Origin: Motacilla alba alba
Taxonomy: Eukaryota > Chordata > Aves > Passeriformes > Motacillidae
Length of the DNA stretch: 64,000 bases
Direction of reading: 5' to 3'
Assembly (NCBI RefSeq): GCF_015832195.1
Contig: NC_052017.1
Span: 79,733,801 to 79,797,800, forward strand
This document shows, in pieces, positions 37,887 to 50,538 of this stretch (position 1 is the first letter of the stretch; each line of letters opens with the position of its first letter). The notes beneath the pieces were generated by a model. The model was not told where the DNA came from. It did not search any database and saw only the letters and a program-made list of their open reading frames with translations. Both the position numbers and the translations under genes were made by a program.

Positions 37887-38753
37887 TCCCTGCTCCCTGG
37901 GGGCTCCCTGCCTGTATGAAAGGCCTGACCTTCAAACTTCCATCTCACTTACTTGGTAGACAGAAGTCTGACATTGTGGAGTGGCTTCTGGAAAGCTGCA
38001 CTGGCTACCATCTCCTTGCCTCTGCCCTGCCCTCCCTCTGCAGCTGGCCTGGTGGGGCAGAGACCTTGCCTTGTCCTGGGAGGGAGTGCTGTTCTGCTGC
38101 CTGTTGGCCCTACCTTGCCAGCAAGGGAGCCAAAGGTTTGTGGGAACAGTAATTGCTGGAGGTCCAAGAATTTTTTTTTACAGATTTTTATAGCAAGGAT
38201 GGAGGAGGGTGTTGCATGGGCTTCTTAATGCTGCTTTGAAATACCCAAAGACTTCATTTGCTGCATGTTTTTTATGCTGGTCCAGATTAGCCTTTCTTTG
38301 GTTCTCAACATTTTGTCATGTCTTTTACCTCCTTTGTTGTCCTGTACAAAAGCAGAATGAGGCTACAAAGGATGCATGAAATGAGCCAAAGTACATCATC
38401 TTCACAAGACTGTAAATATTTGTTTTGGTATGTAATAAAGTAGTGAATATCTATGAAATTTTTAGGAGTCATTATCTCAATGTGTATCTTTTACATATTG
38501 TGAAGTAATTTTCAAATACTCAGAAATTTGGCATGAAAGTTTAGATGTCTGAATCCTTTAGATTGATTTACTCTTCTTTCAAGAACAGTTAAGCTACTTT
38601 ATTGCAGTTGTGTTTTATCGCAAATAGATTGTGTTTATCTGTATGCTTTTACAGATAAACTGCTCTTGAACCATTTTTAAGGTTTTAAACCTTAATATTT
38701 TGAAATTTGTTGGGATAATTTAATGGTTATGGAATTGTTTAAAACAGAATGAT

Positions 38754-39435
38754 AGAGTCATAGAATAGATTGGGTTGCAAGGGGCCTCCAGAGATCCTGT
38801 AGTCCAAGCCTTCTGCAGTAGGTAGGGACTTCTTCAACCAAACCAGACTGCGCAGAGCCCTGTCCAACCTGACCTTGAATGTCTCCAGGGATGGGATATG
38901 TACCATTTGCCTCTAGGTAGCCTGTTCCAGTTGCCCCTTACAACCTTCATTGTAAAAAAAGCTTTCCTTCTTTCTAGCCTCTGTTTAAAACCATTGTCTC
39001 TTGTCTTATTGCAGCAATCCTGCTAAAAGGTCCCTCCCCAGCTTTACTTCAGGCCCCCTTCAGGTACCCTTTCAAGTCTCCCTGAAGCTTTCTCTTTTCC
39101 AGGCTGAACAACCCCAGCTCTCTCAGCCTTCCATCATAGGAGAGGTACTCCAGCCTTCTGACCATCTCTGTGGCCCTCCTCTGGACCAGCTCTAACATGT
39201 CTATGTCTTTCTTGTGCTGAGCTGGCTGCAACACTCCGGGGGGGGTCTCACCAGAGCAGCGCAGATGGGGAGAATTCCCTCCTTCACCCTGCTGCCCACG
39301 CTGCTTTGGATGCAGCCCAGGATACAACTGGTTTCTGGGCTCTGAGTGCCTGTGGCTGGGTCATGTCCAGCCTCTCATCCACCCCAGGTCCTTCTGAGCA
39401 GGGCTGCTCTTAATCCCTTCATCCTCCAACTTGTA
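38754..39435 (-). mobile_element. CR1 LINE 3' fragment, antisense to the gene
   Basis: The plus strand begins AGAGTCATAGAATAGATTGG (reversed CR1 tail) and continues through GCCCTGTCCAACCTGACCTT, CCTGTTCCAGTTGCCCC, AGGCTGAACAACCCCAGCTC, CTCACCAGAGCAGCGCAGAT and TGCTTTGGATGCAGCCCAGG. The minus-strand frame at 39049-39327 contains [20 protein letters not shown], the C-terminal motif of the CR1 protein, with disruptions elsewhere. Confidence 0.93.
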
Positions 39436-40707
39436 TTGATACCACAGGTTTTCTGCACCTTGCATTTGATACTCAACATTCAAGTGATATCTGAAACAAA
39501 TACAAGGGGTTTTTTTAAACTTTACTTGGAGATATATCTTTTTGATGGTCCCTTGGTAACTCGTTTGTTATTAGCTGTTTCAAATCACTGAAGCTGTCTT
39601 AGGATTTAAACATGCTGAAGAAAATTTAGAAAATTACCACAGCGTGAAATAAAATGAGGCTATGTAAAATGACATTGAGGGACTGCAATTTTAATGTCAT
39701 GATTAATCACATACAGAGGGCTTAGTTCAGTTTTATGCACCTGTAAGGTGTGCAAACATAACTTCAGCTTTGGGAATCGGAAGTCTGATCCTTGCATATC
39801 ACCAGTGGCAGTTTCCAAAGGGCCCTTTATATCCCAGTAAATTGACAGTTATCCTTTCTCGGGTTAAGTATTGCTTTTCATTAGGGGACTGGAATTTAGT
39901 TAACCAAATGTATCACTTCTAATTCCATAGACTGCAGATTAATGTGTGAAAGGAATCTATAGGTGCTTAGAGGAGAAAGAAAATTGTGTATACAAGCAGA
40001 TATTGACAGGTTCTTACAGGGAGCACCAATGAGTACCTTGGTATAGTAATTAATTTCAGAATGTCATCTAGCTGTTAATGAAAAGTTACCTGTTACATGC
40101 TCTTTCCTGTATTGCAAATACTTGATTTAAAAGAAAAAGGGAACTTTGGGACAGCTTGTTTTGCTGTGTCATAAGCTGCTGTACATGGATGTGCTGTGAT
40201 GGCACAGCTGTAGATTAATTGAGGATCATGCTGATAAATCACACAGCATGGAGTTCTGGCTATAGGACATAATGTTTTCAGAGAAATTAAAAAGAAGAAT
40301 TACTCCTATGACTGCATCTCTTTCAGTTTGGTAATATTGTGATAATAGACCTGTACTCCTAACTGACATCCACTTGATAACATTGTTTTGGGAGAGAGAA
40401 TTATAGGAAGCAAGCAGGGAACAAATCTTCAGTACAAAGTAAATTGAGCAGAAAATACCTTAGTAATCTGCATAAAGAATAACAAATCACCTCAAAGCAA
40501 TAAAAAGTCATAATCCCATTTCATTTGTCAGATCCAGGTTCACTCTGTAGTCTTACCTGTGTTATAGTCTTGCATATATGTTTTAGGTGACTTTTTTTTC
40601 TTCTGTGAGAAAGAATTTTCTATTTTATTTCCTTCCTATTAAGAATTTGACAGAGGAATAATAAAATGCACTGTTTTCAACTTCAGCAATATCCCGTGGA
40701 CAGGAAT

Positions 40708-40732
40708 GGGTTTTAACCAGAGGTTAAAACCC
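40708..40732. repeat. Perfect inverted repeat, 11 bp arms, 3 nt loop
   Basis: Arms GGGTTTTAACC and GGTTAAAACCC flank AGA. No paired target duplication or known element borders were seen. Confidence 0.93.
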
Positions 40733-43700
40733 TTCAGAATCACCTTTGTAATCTGAAAGCAATATCCCCCCCACTTTTAGTGCAGAAGCATTTCTATAGA
40801 TGAACTAGTTGTAGTTTCAAAGTACTGAACCCATGATTGGGTTCCATAGAGGAATTGCACCCATATGAATACAGACAAGATTTTACCACTCAGAATAGAA
40901 ACCCTTTAGAATGGTTAGTATCCATGATTTCTTTCCTGTGTCTTATGAGCAGGAGACCTCCAGAGGCTTGTATTTTATTCCCTATATTTTCTAATTCCTC
41001 TATTCTCCCTTTTTTAATAGAAGAATGACTTGTAACATGTCTGAGCATTTCTCAGGTGCCCCTTGACTTTTGCCACCTGTTGAGGGAGAGCTGTGATTAT
41101 AAAATCTTGCCCAGGGGAGTACATACTCTGTAAATCTCATCTGCCACTACTGTGAAAATACAGTGTTTGTGCCAGAAACTGTAGGTGTATTCGTCATCTA
41201 TTTATTGTACAGGTGTAGTCTCTCTTTAAAGATTCATCACATTAGATTTAAGTGATGCAGGACATCCATTCTCATTTATATACTTCAGTGTTGCATAGAA
41301 ATGCAAGGTTGTCATTCATGAAATAAAAATTCAATTCAAACACCTTTCATAAATCTTGTTCTTGTAAATCTTTGCTGAACAAAAACACTGCTGTGCCTCA
41401 GGTAACTACCCAGTCATGTCTTTAAGATGACTAAATCTCTTGTTAGAGGATCATTCCTTCTGCAGTATTACATTTAAAGGCACTCTTAAAAATCACCAGC
41501 CCATTATTTTTTTTTTTACTCAGGCTGTACTCTCTCTCTTTTTTCTTAGTACAAGACTGGCTACTTTTAGAACTATGCCTTTGTTGTAATTTCAGCAGTT
41601 CACATGTAGATTTTATGAGTACAAGTATACAAATAAAGTAGTTTTTACTTAAATGTGTTCAACAACTTTTAAACTATCATTTGCACAAGTTAGGTTCATG
41701 TTTAAGGTGAACATACCACATGGTTTGGCACTGGAACACAAATGTGATTACCTTAATAACAAAACGACTGTCTATCCCAGAGTGGAAACTACTAATTAAA
41801 ATAGCTGAAGTTTATTAGGGTGTTCTAAGAAACACCATTTAGTAGCCACTTTACTACTTGGGATTATAGTGCCCTAAATAAGGAAAAGTCAAAATTTGAA
41901 GGAGAAGATGTCCATGTGCTTGATGGCTGTAGCATGATGCAGTGCAGTCTGTTAATCTGTTATTGTCTCAAACTATTTATATATCTTTTTATATATTAAC
42001 TGTGACTTTTGTCCATGTGTTCAGCTTTATGTTGGCCAGATGGACAGGAAACTTCAGAAATTTCAAGAGAAGGTTGTTTTAGGAGTGAAAACAGAGATTT
42101 TGTTACAGTAGGCTCATTTATGTACAGCAGTGTGGTCTGTGTGGATTTGCTGTGATTGGGTCATTTTGTCCCACGCACAGAATGTGAGTGAAATCATGTA
42201 TTACTGTGAAGAGGAGGAAAGTGATGTATATATCTCCTATATTGTGCCATTGCTCAGGGTTGAATTTTATCTCTAGTGAGGAAATTCCTGTGATGAATTT
42301 TAGTATGTCAAATTCTGGAAGGGCAGTTGTTGATTTCTCTGTTTAAATGCTCATGTAACAAATGAATTAAACTGCATGTTCTTCCTAAACTGAGGGATGG
42401 AGCTCAGAGAGAGAAGACACAATCTGAGAAAAGATCTTGGCAATAACGTCTTCAGCAGCCAAAGTTGGCATTTGATTATCACATTATGTGTACCCACCAT
42501 TTTTTACGTGCAGAGCAGCATCACTGAAACATGGTAGAAGCTGAGCCTGAGAATGAAAGTTGCATATATTACTGAGATTAAAATCTGGCAGATTTAAAAT
42601 GCCGTCAGTTCCTGGAGGTAGAAAGGAGTGTTATATTTCTTAATACTGATAACTTGAAAAATGAGGCTTCTCCTCTGGTTGTAAACAACGAAGTCATTCC
42701 AGCCTTGAGTTGGAAATCTGAAATAATTGAAAATATATAGTTGAAATTCTAGTATCTGCATAAAACCCTGGTGTCCACGTGGACTAGGTGGATTTTAAAA
42801 TTATGCTTTAACTATATGCTTAACTATATGTGCTTTTGAGATACAGGCCTTTGAGATGCAGGCTGTGTTACTGTGTTGGTGGTAAATGGCTGGAGGGAAG
42901 AATGTAGAATTAGAGAAGGTTATGGGTGTGAGGATGTGAAATAGGGCACATCAGTGAAGCCTGTGAGAAACGCAGCTGTGGAAGGGGCTGCATTCAGGTT
43001 TGGACTTCAGGCTTCACTTAAGACTCATTAAGCACTGTTGCAAAATTAGTTTGGGCAGGAACTCACTCATCTCAGCCACTATATCTGTTGAACTGAAATA
43101 CAAGTTTCTAAAATACAAATTCTGTCGCCATTGCTGCTCACCGAATTACTTCATCTACCTCTTTCTGCATTAATATTTGCTTAGAAGTACAAAAATCTTT
43201 ATAGATTACTTCATTCATAAAGTCATTTGCTTCCATTGCCAACCCTGGTGGCACCACATGATTTCAGATTGACACCAGCTAATCACCTAATGAACCTTTA
43301 AGAAAAATAATTGTAAATAAATATAAAGAAATGCCAAGTCTAAATTGGTGGTGAAAAAAAATCATTCCATGATTTTCCATGCTGAGGGTTAGGCTGTGGC
43401 AGTTATACAACTTCCCCCAACAGAAAAAAAAAAAAAAGTAATTAAGACACAATGTGAGAGTGGGCAAACTGAAGTGGAATAAGATAGACAAAAGTCTTCA
43501 AAGTGACCAGGTAACAGCTGTAATGTCAATAGAGGAGTAGCTCAGAAACCAAGGAAGCAGTATTTTCTTTGACTGACTCTTTCTGCATTTTAGGAAAAAC
43601 ATCGGTTTCTAAGCAAAGGAATGTTCAGCCTTACTGTTACAATTAGTGTTAGGTCTCAACAACTCTCTTAGAAAATGGAACTGAAAGGACACCTCAGTAG

Positions 43701-45780
43701 CAAGTTCAGTTCTTGAGTCTTCAAACGTTGTCAGTTTTTGTATTGAAAGACTCATTGAACGCAATATACAGAGCCAAAGTGATGTTTCCTTGGTTTCTCT
43801 GAAACAAGGAATTCTTCTGCAAAAGAATGGCATGTAGATATTGCGGTGGTAAGGTGATTGGTTGGAGTGTACTCTCACTTTGAATATGTTCATGACCTTC
43901 ATTAGGATTAGTACTTTACAGCTGCCAGCAATAGCAGTGAGCCTATTAAATAATTCAGAGAGGCCCTGAGTATTTCCCATAGCAGTGGGAGCGTAGCAGC
44001 TAAACAGCCACCTGTGGTTTAGAAGATGGGATGGAAAAGTGAGAAAAATAGAAATCTCCTGTGATGGTATCTGGTAGACAGGGATGTTACCTTGATAAAA
44101 AGGCTTCCTCCTCACCATGTCATGAAAACATCTGATGATTAAAATATTACTGAATACCTACTTGCACCAGCTTGTAGACTTACTAATTACAAGTAGGTGT
44201 GACAGCTAGGTATAACCAGTACTTGAGGAAATTATGACTAACATGTTTGTGGGTGGAAAAGAAACCTTTTTTGCTATGTACCATCCCGTTCTGTATTAAT
44301 TTTTTTTAGTTTGCTTGCATTTCCCCTGTGCACTGTGCTGTGTTCCCTTAAAAGATATCCTTGTGCAGCAGCTGTTTGCCATGACCAGCTGCTTAAAGCA
44401 CGTAGCTGAGCATGGGGAAGCTGAGTGGAGGCAAGGAGGTTGTATTTCCCCTGACTTACACAAAATAGGAGCATCTGGAGAAAGCTGGAGGCCACAGAAG
44501 GAATTAGACAGAACAATCCTGGAAGCCCTAAAGGGTTGATGTGTTTGAAATCAAAGGCTGGCTGGCTGGTGAAGAGCCCATCTCATGTGAGTGCAAAGGA
44601 AGATTTGCTGAAAAGTCCTTTTCATTTGTCTCTGGCTGAGAATTGGGAGGCTGGAATATTGATTTTAAGAAAAACTAGATAGAATAAAATACAGACTGCA
44701 GAAAAGTGAGGGAGGAGCAAGTGGAAAACAAGAGAAATAGATCTGGTTTGAGTATGAGAAGTCACATAGCAAAGATGTCATTCTCCACAGAATTCCTCTG
44801 GCGGAGTGTTTGCAGAAGGTCCTAAATATTTTAAATCTAAACTGGAGCCTTGTATCTTGAAATCCTGTAGTGTTTGCTTTTTTGTTTTGTTTTGTTCTCA
44901 CTTTGCATGTCTGAAGTACAAAATTCTTGTGCATGTGTATTTTAAGCAGAGGATATGATAGTGCCTTTATCAAATCTTAACAGCATTAGAGGTAGTGGCT
45001 AATACCAATTACGGGGAGGGATTTTTCCCCTCTTTCAGTAAATATTTTCAGTTTCCCTCAACCATGTATTTCTCTAAAATTTTCTACTTCCTATGTGGAA
45101 AAATGCTTCTAAAAGTAACATTTCAGCAAAATTTTTTAAGTAGTATTTATTAATTTTATATGTAATACCATACATCGTGAACAGTATTAAAATGGACTGT
45201 TGGTGTTTGTTCCTTTGGATTGCCAGTTTGCTACTAGCTTGATTAACATCTCTTTTCTTAAACTTCTATGGCCAAAAAGGCTGGTACACACCTTAAAAAA
45301 CTTTATTTCAGCATTTTGAGTTAAAGTGTTTGTATGTCCCAAGCTTGATGAGTTTTTTTAATAATTGACAGAGAAGGCACTTTGCTATTTTTATGGTATT
45401 TTAGGTGCGAAAAGGATCTGCTTTATAAATCTTCCAATAAATTTGGTCTCAGCAGAGTGCACTGCATTTATATAGTTTATGAACTCATGGTGGGATGGTG
45501 GACATACTTTGCACTGAAAAGGTATCTCACTGGGATCCAATTTTCAACTTTCACGAGAGGGTATAAATCAACTGCAAGTGCAAATCAGTGAAGGAAACAA
45601 AGGGAGAAAACAAAAAAAAATTTGAAATCTCCATGAAAAAAACTAGGAGAAGGTTAGCACAGGAACTGAATGTCTAATATCAAATAATAAGAGGAAAATT
45701 TCACAAGGTAATATCTGCAAATCAAACAGCAGCATCAATGAGGTAATTTTGCACCAGCAGGCAGGTGCAGCAAGATTATT

Positions 45781-45792
45781 CTCATTAATGAG
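45781..45792. repeat. 12 bp palindrome CTCATTAATGAG
   Basis: A perfect palindrome with head-to-head TAAT/ATTA cores, of the kind bound by homeodomain dimers. An E-box CAGGTG lies 14 bp upstream (45762-45767). Regulatory activity is inference only. Confidence 0.7.
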
Positions 45793-46046
45793 TTTATAAT
45801 TTCTGAAGGTCTGATCTTTCGTATGTTAACTTGGCAAAATGTCCTCTGGCTTCTAGAAAATCTGAACTTTTTAGCAGTTCATATGCAAAGTTGATCTCGC
45901 TAAGTTACTCGGGTATGGTGCAATAGTATCCCTGCCTAGATCAAGGCATTCTTGCTTTTTGCATTAGTGGTTCCTAAGATCTGCCACAGATGTGAGAAGA
46001 CCATTCATACACCTAAATTTTCAGCATTAATATTAAAGTTGTGATA

Positions 46047-46075
46047 TCTTTGTTAATACTATGTATTAACAAAGA
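46047..46075. repeat. Perfect inverted repeat, 13 bp arms, 3 nt loop
   Basis: Arms TCTTTGTTAATAC and GTATTAACAAAGA flank TAT. A strong hairpin in DNA or intronic RNA; no protein or RNA family recognised. Confidence 0.93.
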
Positions 46076-48582
46076 AAATTATAAAGACTGGCTTTTCTGT
46101 ATGCTGTTTCTGCAATCAAGAGAACCATAATCAGGGCATATATCAGGTTTTCAGAAGTTTTCATTATATTTAACAAGGGCTTTTCTTTCTCTTTGACAAA
46201 CATTTGTAAGAACATACTAAATGTCTGTGTGGTACCCCAGATACTCTATTTACTGGGTGTGTGATTTTGGTTGGAGCAGTGAGGGGCTGAGATCATACAG
46301 TATCTTTTAGGTATTAATGACATGACAAATTAAAGCAAGACCTTAAATGTTTAGGGGACAAACCGAGATCACTGAGACTGTAGTGCTTGATTTGCAGTGT
46401 GAAGTCCTCACTTGGAAAATTCTCATTTCAGAAAGTCTCAGTGAAACCCTTTTCTCAACCCAAAATTAAAATTCTCCTTTTCAAGGACAGTTCTTACATT
46501 GAAGTTTAATATATTGATAATATATAAAGATTTTTTGGCCTACAACTGAGCATGTCATTTTTTTGTACTAGATCTTTGCTGGCTGCAGCTGAGTGTGTGT
46601 GCTATGGCTCTCCCTCCAGCATGAGCCAGCCTCAGCTGCAAGTCATGGACTGTGCAAGCCCTTCCCGTGTGTCTGGAGTGGGGCACTTGGGAGGGGAGGT
46701 TGGGTCCCAGTCACCCTCTCTTTGTGTCTCTGCAAGGCCTCTGTGCTGAGCAGGAGCCATGGGAAGGCAAACCAATGCAAAAGGAGCAAGCAGAGCTTCA
46801 GAAACTTACCTGACATTCAGAATTCACTGAATTTCCAGGTAAATTCCTGAGAAATGAGGAGAGCAGTCACTATTGAAAGCAGTATTTTCATGGGTGATCA
46901 CTTAGGTAAGACACAATACAGGATAAATAAGGTTTTGAGTCCTTCCACTTATTTATCTTGATCTCCTTGTGAGTTTTGTGACTTTGAAGACCAGAGGAAG
47001 GTCTGCTTTTGTGGAAACCTTTACCTTCAAGCTTCACAAAACTAAACCTGCTTCTTCACAGTGTGGTTATGAATTTTGGTTTTACCTTTATGTAGAGGCA
47101 GAATAGGGTCAGCAGTAGACCCAGGAAAACAACATTACTTGACTGTGATTCTGCTTCAACCAGGCCAGATCTCAGGATGGTGGGAGAGGAAAAGATAGCC
47201 CATTTCTCCAGAAACAGTTCTGTTGAAATTCCTTTTTGTTCCTCTTTTCCCTTGCCGGGGCAAACCCCGTGTCCTTGTCAGCTCACCTAAACTGACCTGG
47301 TTCTGGTCAAAGTGTAGCTGGCTTGGATTTGATAGGACAGTCAAATGCAAAAGTTAGAGAAAGGGCTAAATGTCTTCAATTAACAAACAGGTTAAAAGGT
47401 TGCACGACCATCTGCAAATATACCTGGTATGGGAATGCTTTCTGGTTCAGTCCAGCTATGTGCCTTCTGGATACCCTTTGCTAAGAGAAGATTTGCTATG
47501 CTGGGTGACAAAATCAGCTTCTAAATCTGTTTCATTAGACATAATCACTCTGGCTTTGCTGTTTGAATAGCTAAATAGAAGGGAGGTCTCAATAGTTTGC
47601 CATAGCCTAAGAGAGCCACAGTTCACTCAGTAGGTTTGGCTGCCAAAGGATTTTGTTTAAGCAAGGGAAGTGCACTGATAGAAGATGACCTTTCTTCAGT
47701 TTTACATACATTTATTTTTGTAATAATGTCTGCTAAAGCATAACCCATGTACAGTCAATAACAGTGGATGTAGTCAAGTTAGATGTAGAAGTTTTTCTAA
47801 TATGTAGTTGTTTGGGTTTTTTTGTTTTTCTTTTAATTGATCTGAGTAACACAGTTCAAATAAACACAATTGTGGATGTTTAAGTCATAGATTTGTCTCA
47901 TTCTCGTATTCTGAATATGGCATTTCTGTGTTCATAGTGATAAAATTCAAAAGGAAGTAGCAGTCTGCTAGGAAGGTAATTTGAGAAATGAATCAGAGTG
48001 ACTTGATAAGCTTGTAGGTGTTAGGATGACAGCCAGTTTCAGTTTATATAAATACCTATTTTGATAACAAGACAAAGGAGAAAATACAAAGAAAACTTTT
48101 CAAATAATTTAAAAACAAACACGATTTTCATTGTACTGTCTTGCAAAGAAGATGAAGGAAATACAGTGGTATATTTTGCAAAGCAATAAACATTATGATG
48201 AAGTTCTTGTTTTCAGCAGTATTTGTGTTGTAGAGTTTTTTGCAATTCCCCATACAATTTGTCAAAAGGTAGTAGCATATTCTATGGAATGACTTAAGAC
48301 TATGCTATGTCAGTATAGAATTACATTTTCTCTTTTTCACTTGAAAATATTTCTAGTATTTTTTCTAACTTGTTTTATTTCTCTTTTTCTCACAAGGCAC
48401 CTGATTTTGGTTTTGAACTCTATTTTCTGTTGAAATGTGATGTTTGTCTTTCTTTCTAACACTGAATTTAGCATGATTTGTGCATGGGATGTATAAATAT
48501 GCTGATACTGTTAATGTATTTGAACTTGATGCTGTTTTATGAAGAGGTCTGTGTGTTTTAATTACTCATTTCTTAAGGAGTA

Positions 48583-48606
48583 TATACATATATATATACA
48601 CACACT
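48583..48606. repeat. Short TA/CA repeat
   Basis: TATATACATATATATATACACACAC-like alternating purine/pyrimidine run. Confidence 0.85.
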
Positions 48607-48664
48607 AGTAATTAAACCAAAAAATTACATGTAAAATGTTACTATATATGTGAGTAAATGTGAT

Positions 48665-48810
48665 TGTAGAATCCTAGAGTGGTTTGGGTTGGAAGGGACT
48701 TTTAGAGTCATCCAGTTTCAGCCCCCTGCAGTGAGCAGGACCCTTTCAACTAGATTAGGTTGCTCAAACTCTATCCAACCTGACCTTGAGCACTTCCAGG
48801 GATGGGGTAA
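48665..48810 (-). mobile_element. Short CR1 3' tail, antisense to the gene
   Basis: About 145 bp: GTAGAATCCTAGAGTGGTTT, GGGTTGGAAGGGACTTTTAG, AGGTTGCTCAAACTC, CTGACCTTGAGCACTTCCAG, GGATGGGG. This matches the last part of CR1 in reverse; the element is heavily 5'-truncated. Confidence 0.9.
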
Positions 48811-50285
48811 TAGATAAGTGGGTGATACCACTTTCTTATGTTTGGAATGAAGTTATGATACTTGCTACTGTAAAATGCAATACTTTTGGACCATAAGAAA
48901 AAAAAAACCTAAAATAAGTTTAAAAATTCAGTATAAATTTAAAATTTTCAGATGTAATTTTGATAAGTACAACATCATACAAAACCATGGTAATTGTATT
49001 TAAAGCTCACTGTATTTCGTTTGCTGACACTTTGAGATAAAATGCTTAAAATTCCTTTCATGAACCTATAATGCATTAAATATTTATTTTTAAATGTGCA
49101 TGCCAATGAAAAATGATTGGGAAATCTGTTATAAAAACCTGTCTCTTCAGTATGTGGTTTTGTCTGCAGTTTAGCATATGAATTTGACCCAGCTAAAAAC
49201 AGCCCTGGACTCGGGCCACTCCTTTTGGCAAAAGTATTCTTGTTGTCTTGGGACAGGAAGAAATGGCAATCACCATGAGTTCGTGTGCCACTTCAAACAG
49301 TCCAAATTTTCTTTTGAGCAAAGCCAGCATTTAATTTGTATCTGTCTCCATGCCAAAGATCATGTGGGTATTGGTCCTCTTGCCCTTACAGTGATAATCC
49401 ATTTGCCATTAACTGGACTTTGGTTCAAAAATACTCCATGTTTAATCCAATGGACTGAGTCTCCACTACCCAGAGCTGTAACAGAAAGATAATGGGCTAC
49501 AAGAGAGATTAATAAGATTTTTGAGTCGCAAAAGCATTAAGCCAGTTTAAAGCTATTGGTTAAGCTGCTCAGAACTGGTAATGCATTAATCTTGAGCTGT
49601 GGTGTATGAGCGCAGCCGCTGCTGGTGTGCATTAAGACATCTACATGGTCACCTTGTGCTTAGCTCTTTTTCAGACTGAGTTAGCAATAACACTCTCCTA
49701 AGTCTTAAGGTGAATCTCCAGGAGATGGGTTAACAAATCATATGCAGTGATTCTCAGTATAAGGGGTCTGGTTTTACCTGCTTTATGGGTACCAGGGCTA
49801 CAAATCTAGGATGGCTGGGTATTTCTTCTGCTGGAGAGCCATCTGTCTCATTTTGGACTCTTGAGCCTTCTTTGATCCTCCTCCTGTTGATGGATCTAAC
49901 TGACTTCCACCCCTGTAAGGACTGCAAAAGCCTCGGTGGTGGTTGTGAACCTTAGCTTGACCATTCCCATGCTGCTTCTGCACTTCATTTCATGTCAGCG
50001 CAGTTAGAACCCCGGGTGACAATACCTCTCCAATCTGTTTAATTCGAATTAAGGTCTTCTAGTCCAGAACTGGCATGTCATTTAGAAATTTGTTTGATGG
50101 TTATTTCCTTCTAAGGTTTGGAAAATGACAATGTTGCTTGTTTCTTTTTGTTTGTTTTTTTTCTCATTCTTTTTGAACCCTCGTTTTATATGTGTGTGTT
50201 TTTTTTTTCCTCTGCCTAGACCTGGTTAACCATTTCTGTGAACAGGTCCTCAATTTTTTACTTTGTCCCTACTTTCCTGTCGTAG

Positions 50286-50538
50286 CCCCATCTTCCCCTG
50301 GTGTCGACTCCGTACCCTTACAGCGCACAGGCAGTCAACACGGCACACAGAACGCAACCGCGACCTTCCAGAGGGCCAGCTATGCGGCCGGCCCAGCCTC
50401 CAATTACGCAGACCCCTACCGACAGCTGCAGTATTGTCCTTCTGTTGAATCACCATACAGCAAATCTGGGCCAGCCATCCCACCCGAAGGGACCTTGGCT
50501 AGGTCACCTTCCATTGATAGCATTCAGAAAGACCCCAG
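50286..50538 (+). CDS. CTNND2: CTNND2 internal coding exon D (just before the armadillo repeats)
   Basis: Encodes about 84 residues leading to the armadillo domain. The acceptor is a long pyrimidine tract ending CTGTCGTAG at 50285, a less common TAG acceptor; the donor is CCAG|GTGGGT at 50539. CC at the start joins the G from exon C to make Ala, giving the conserved [12 protein letters not shown] junction. The peptide continues [60 protein letters not shown] and [15 protein letters not shown], ending with AG of an Arg codon (phase 2). It differs from human as I remember it mainly at NATATF (human has an Ala run) and AIPP (human ALPP). The next human exon would begin EFGWRDPELPEV; I do not see it in 50539-64000. 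Confidence 0.97.
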
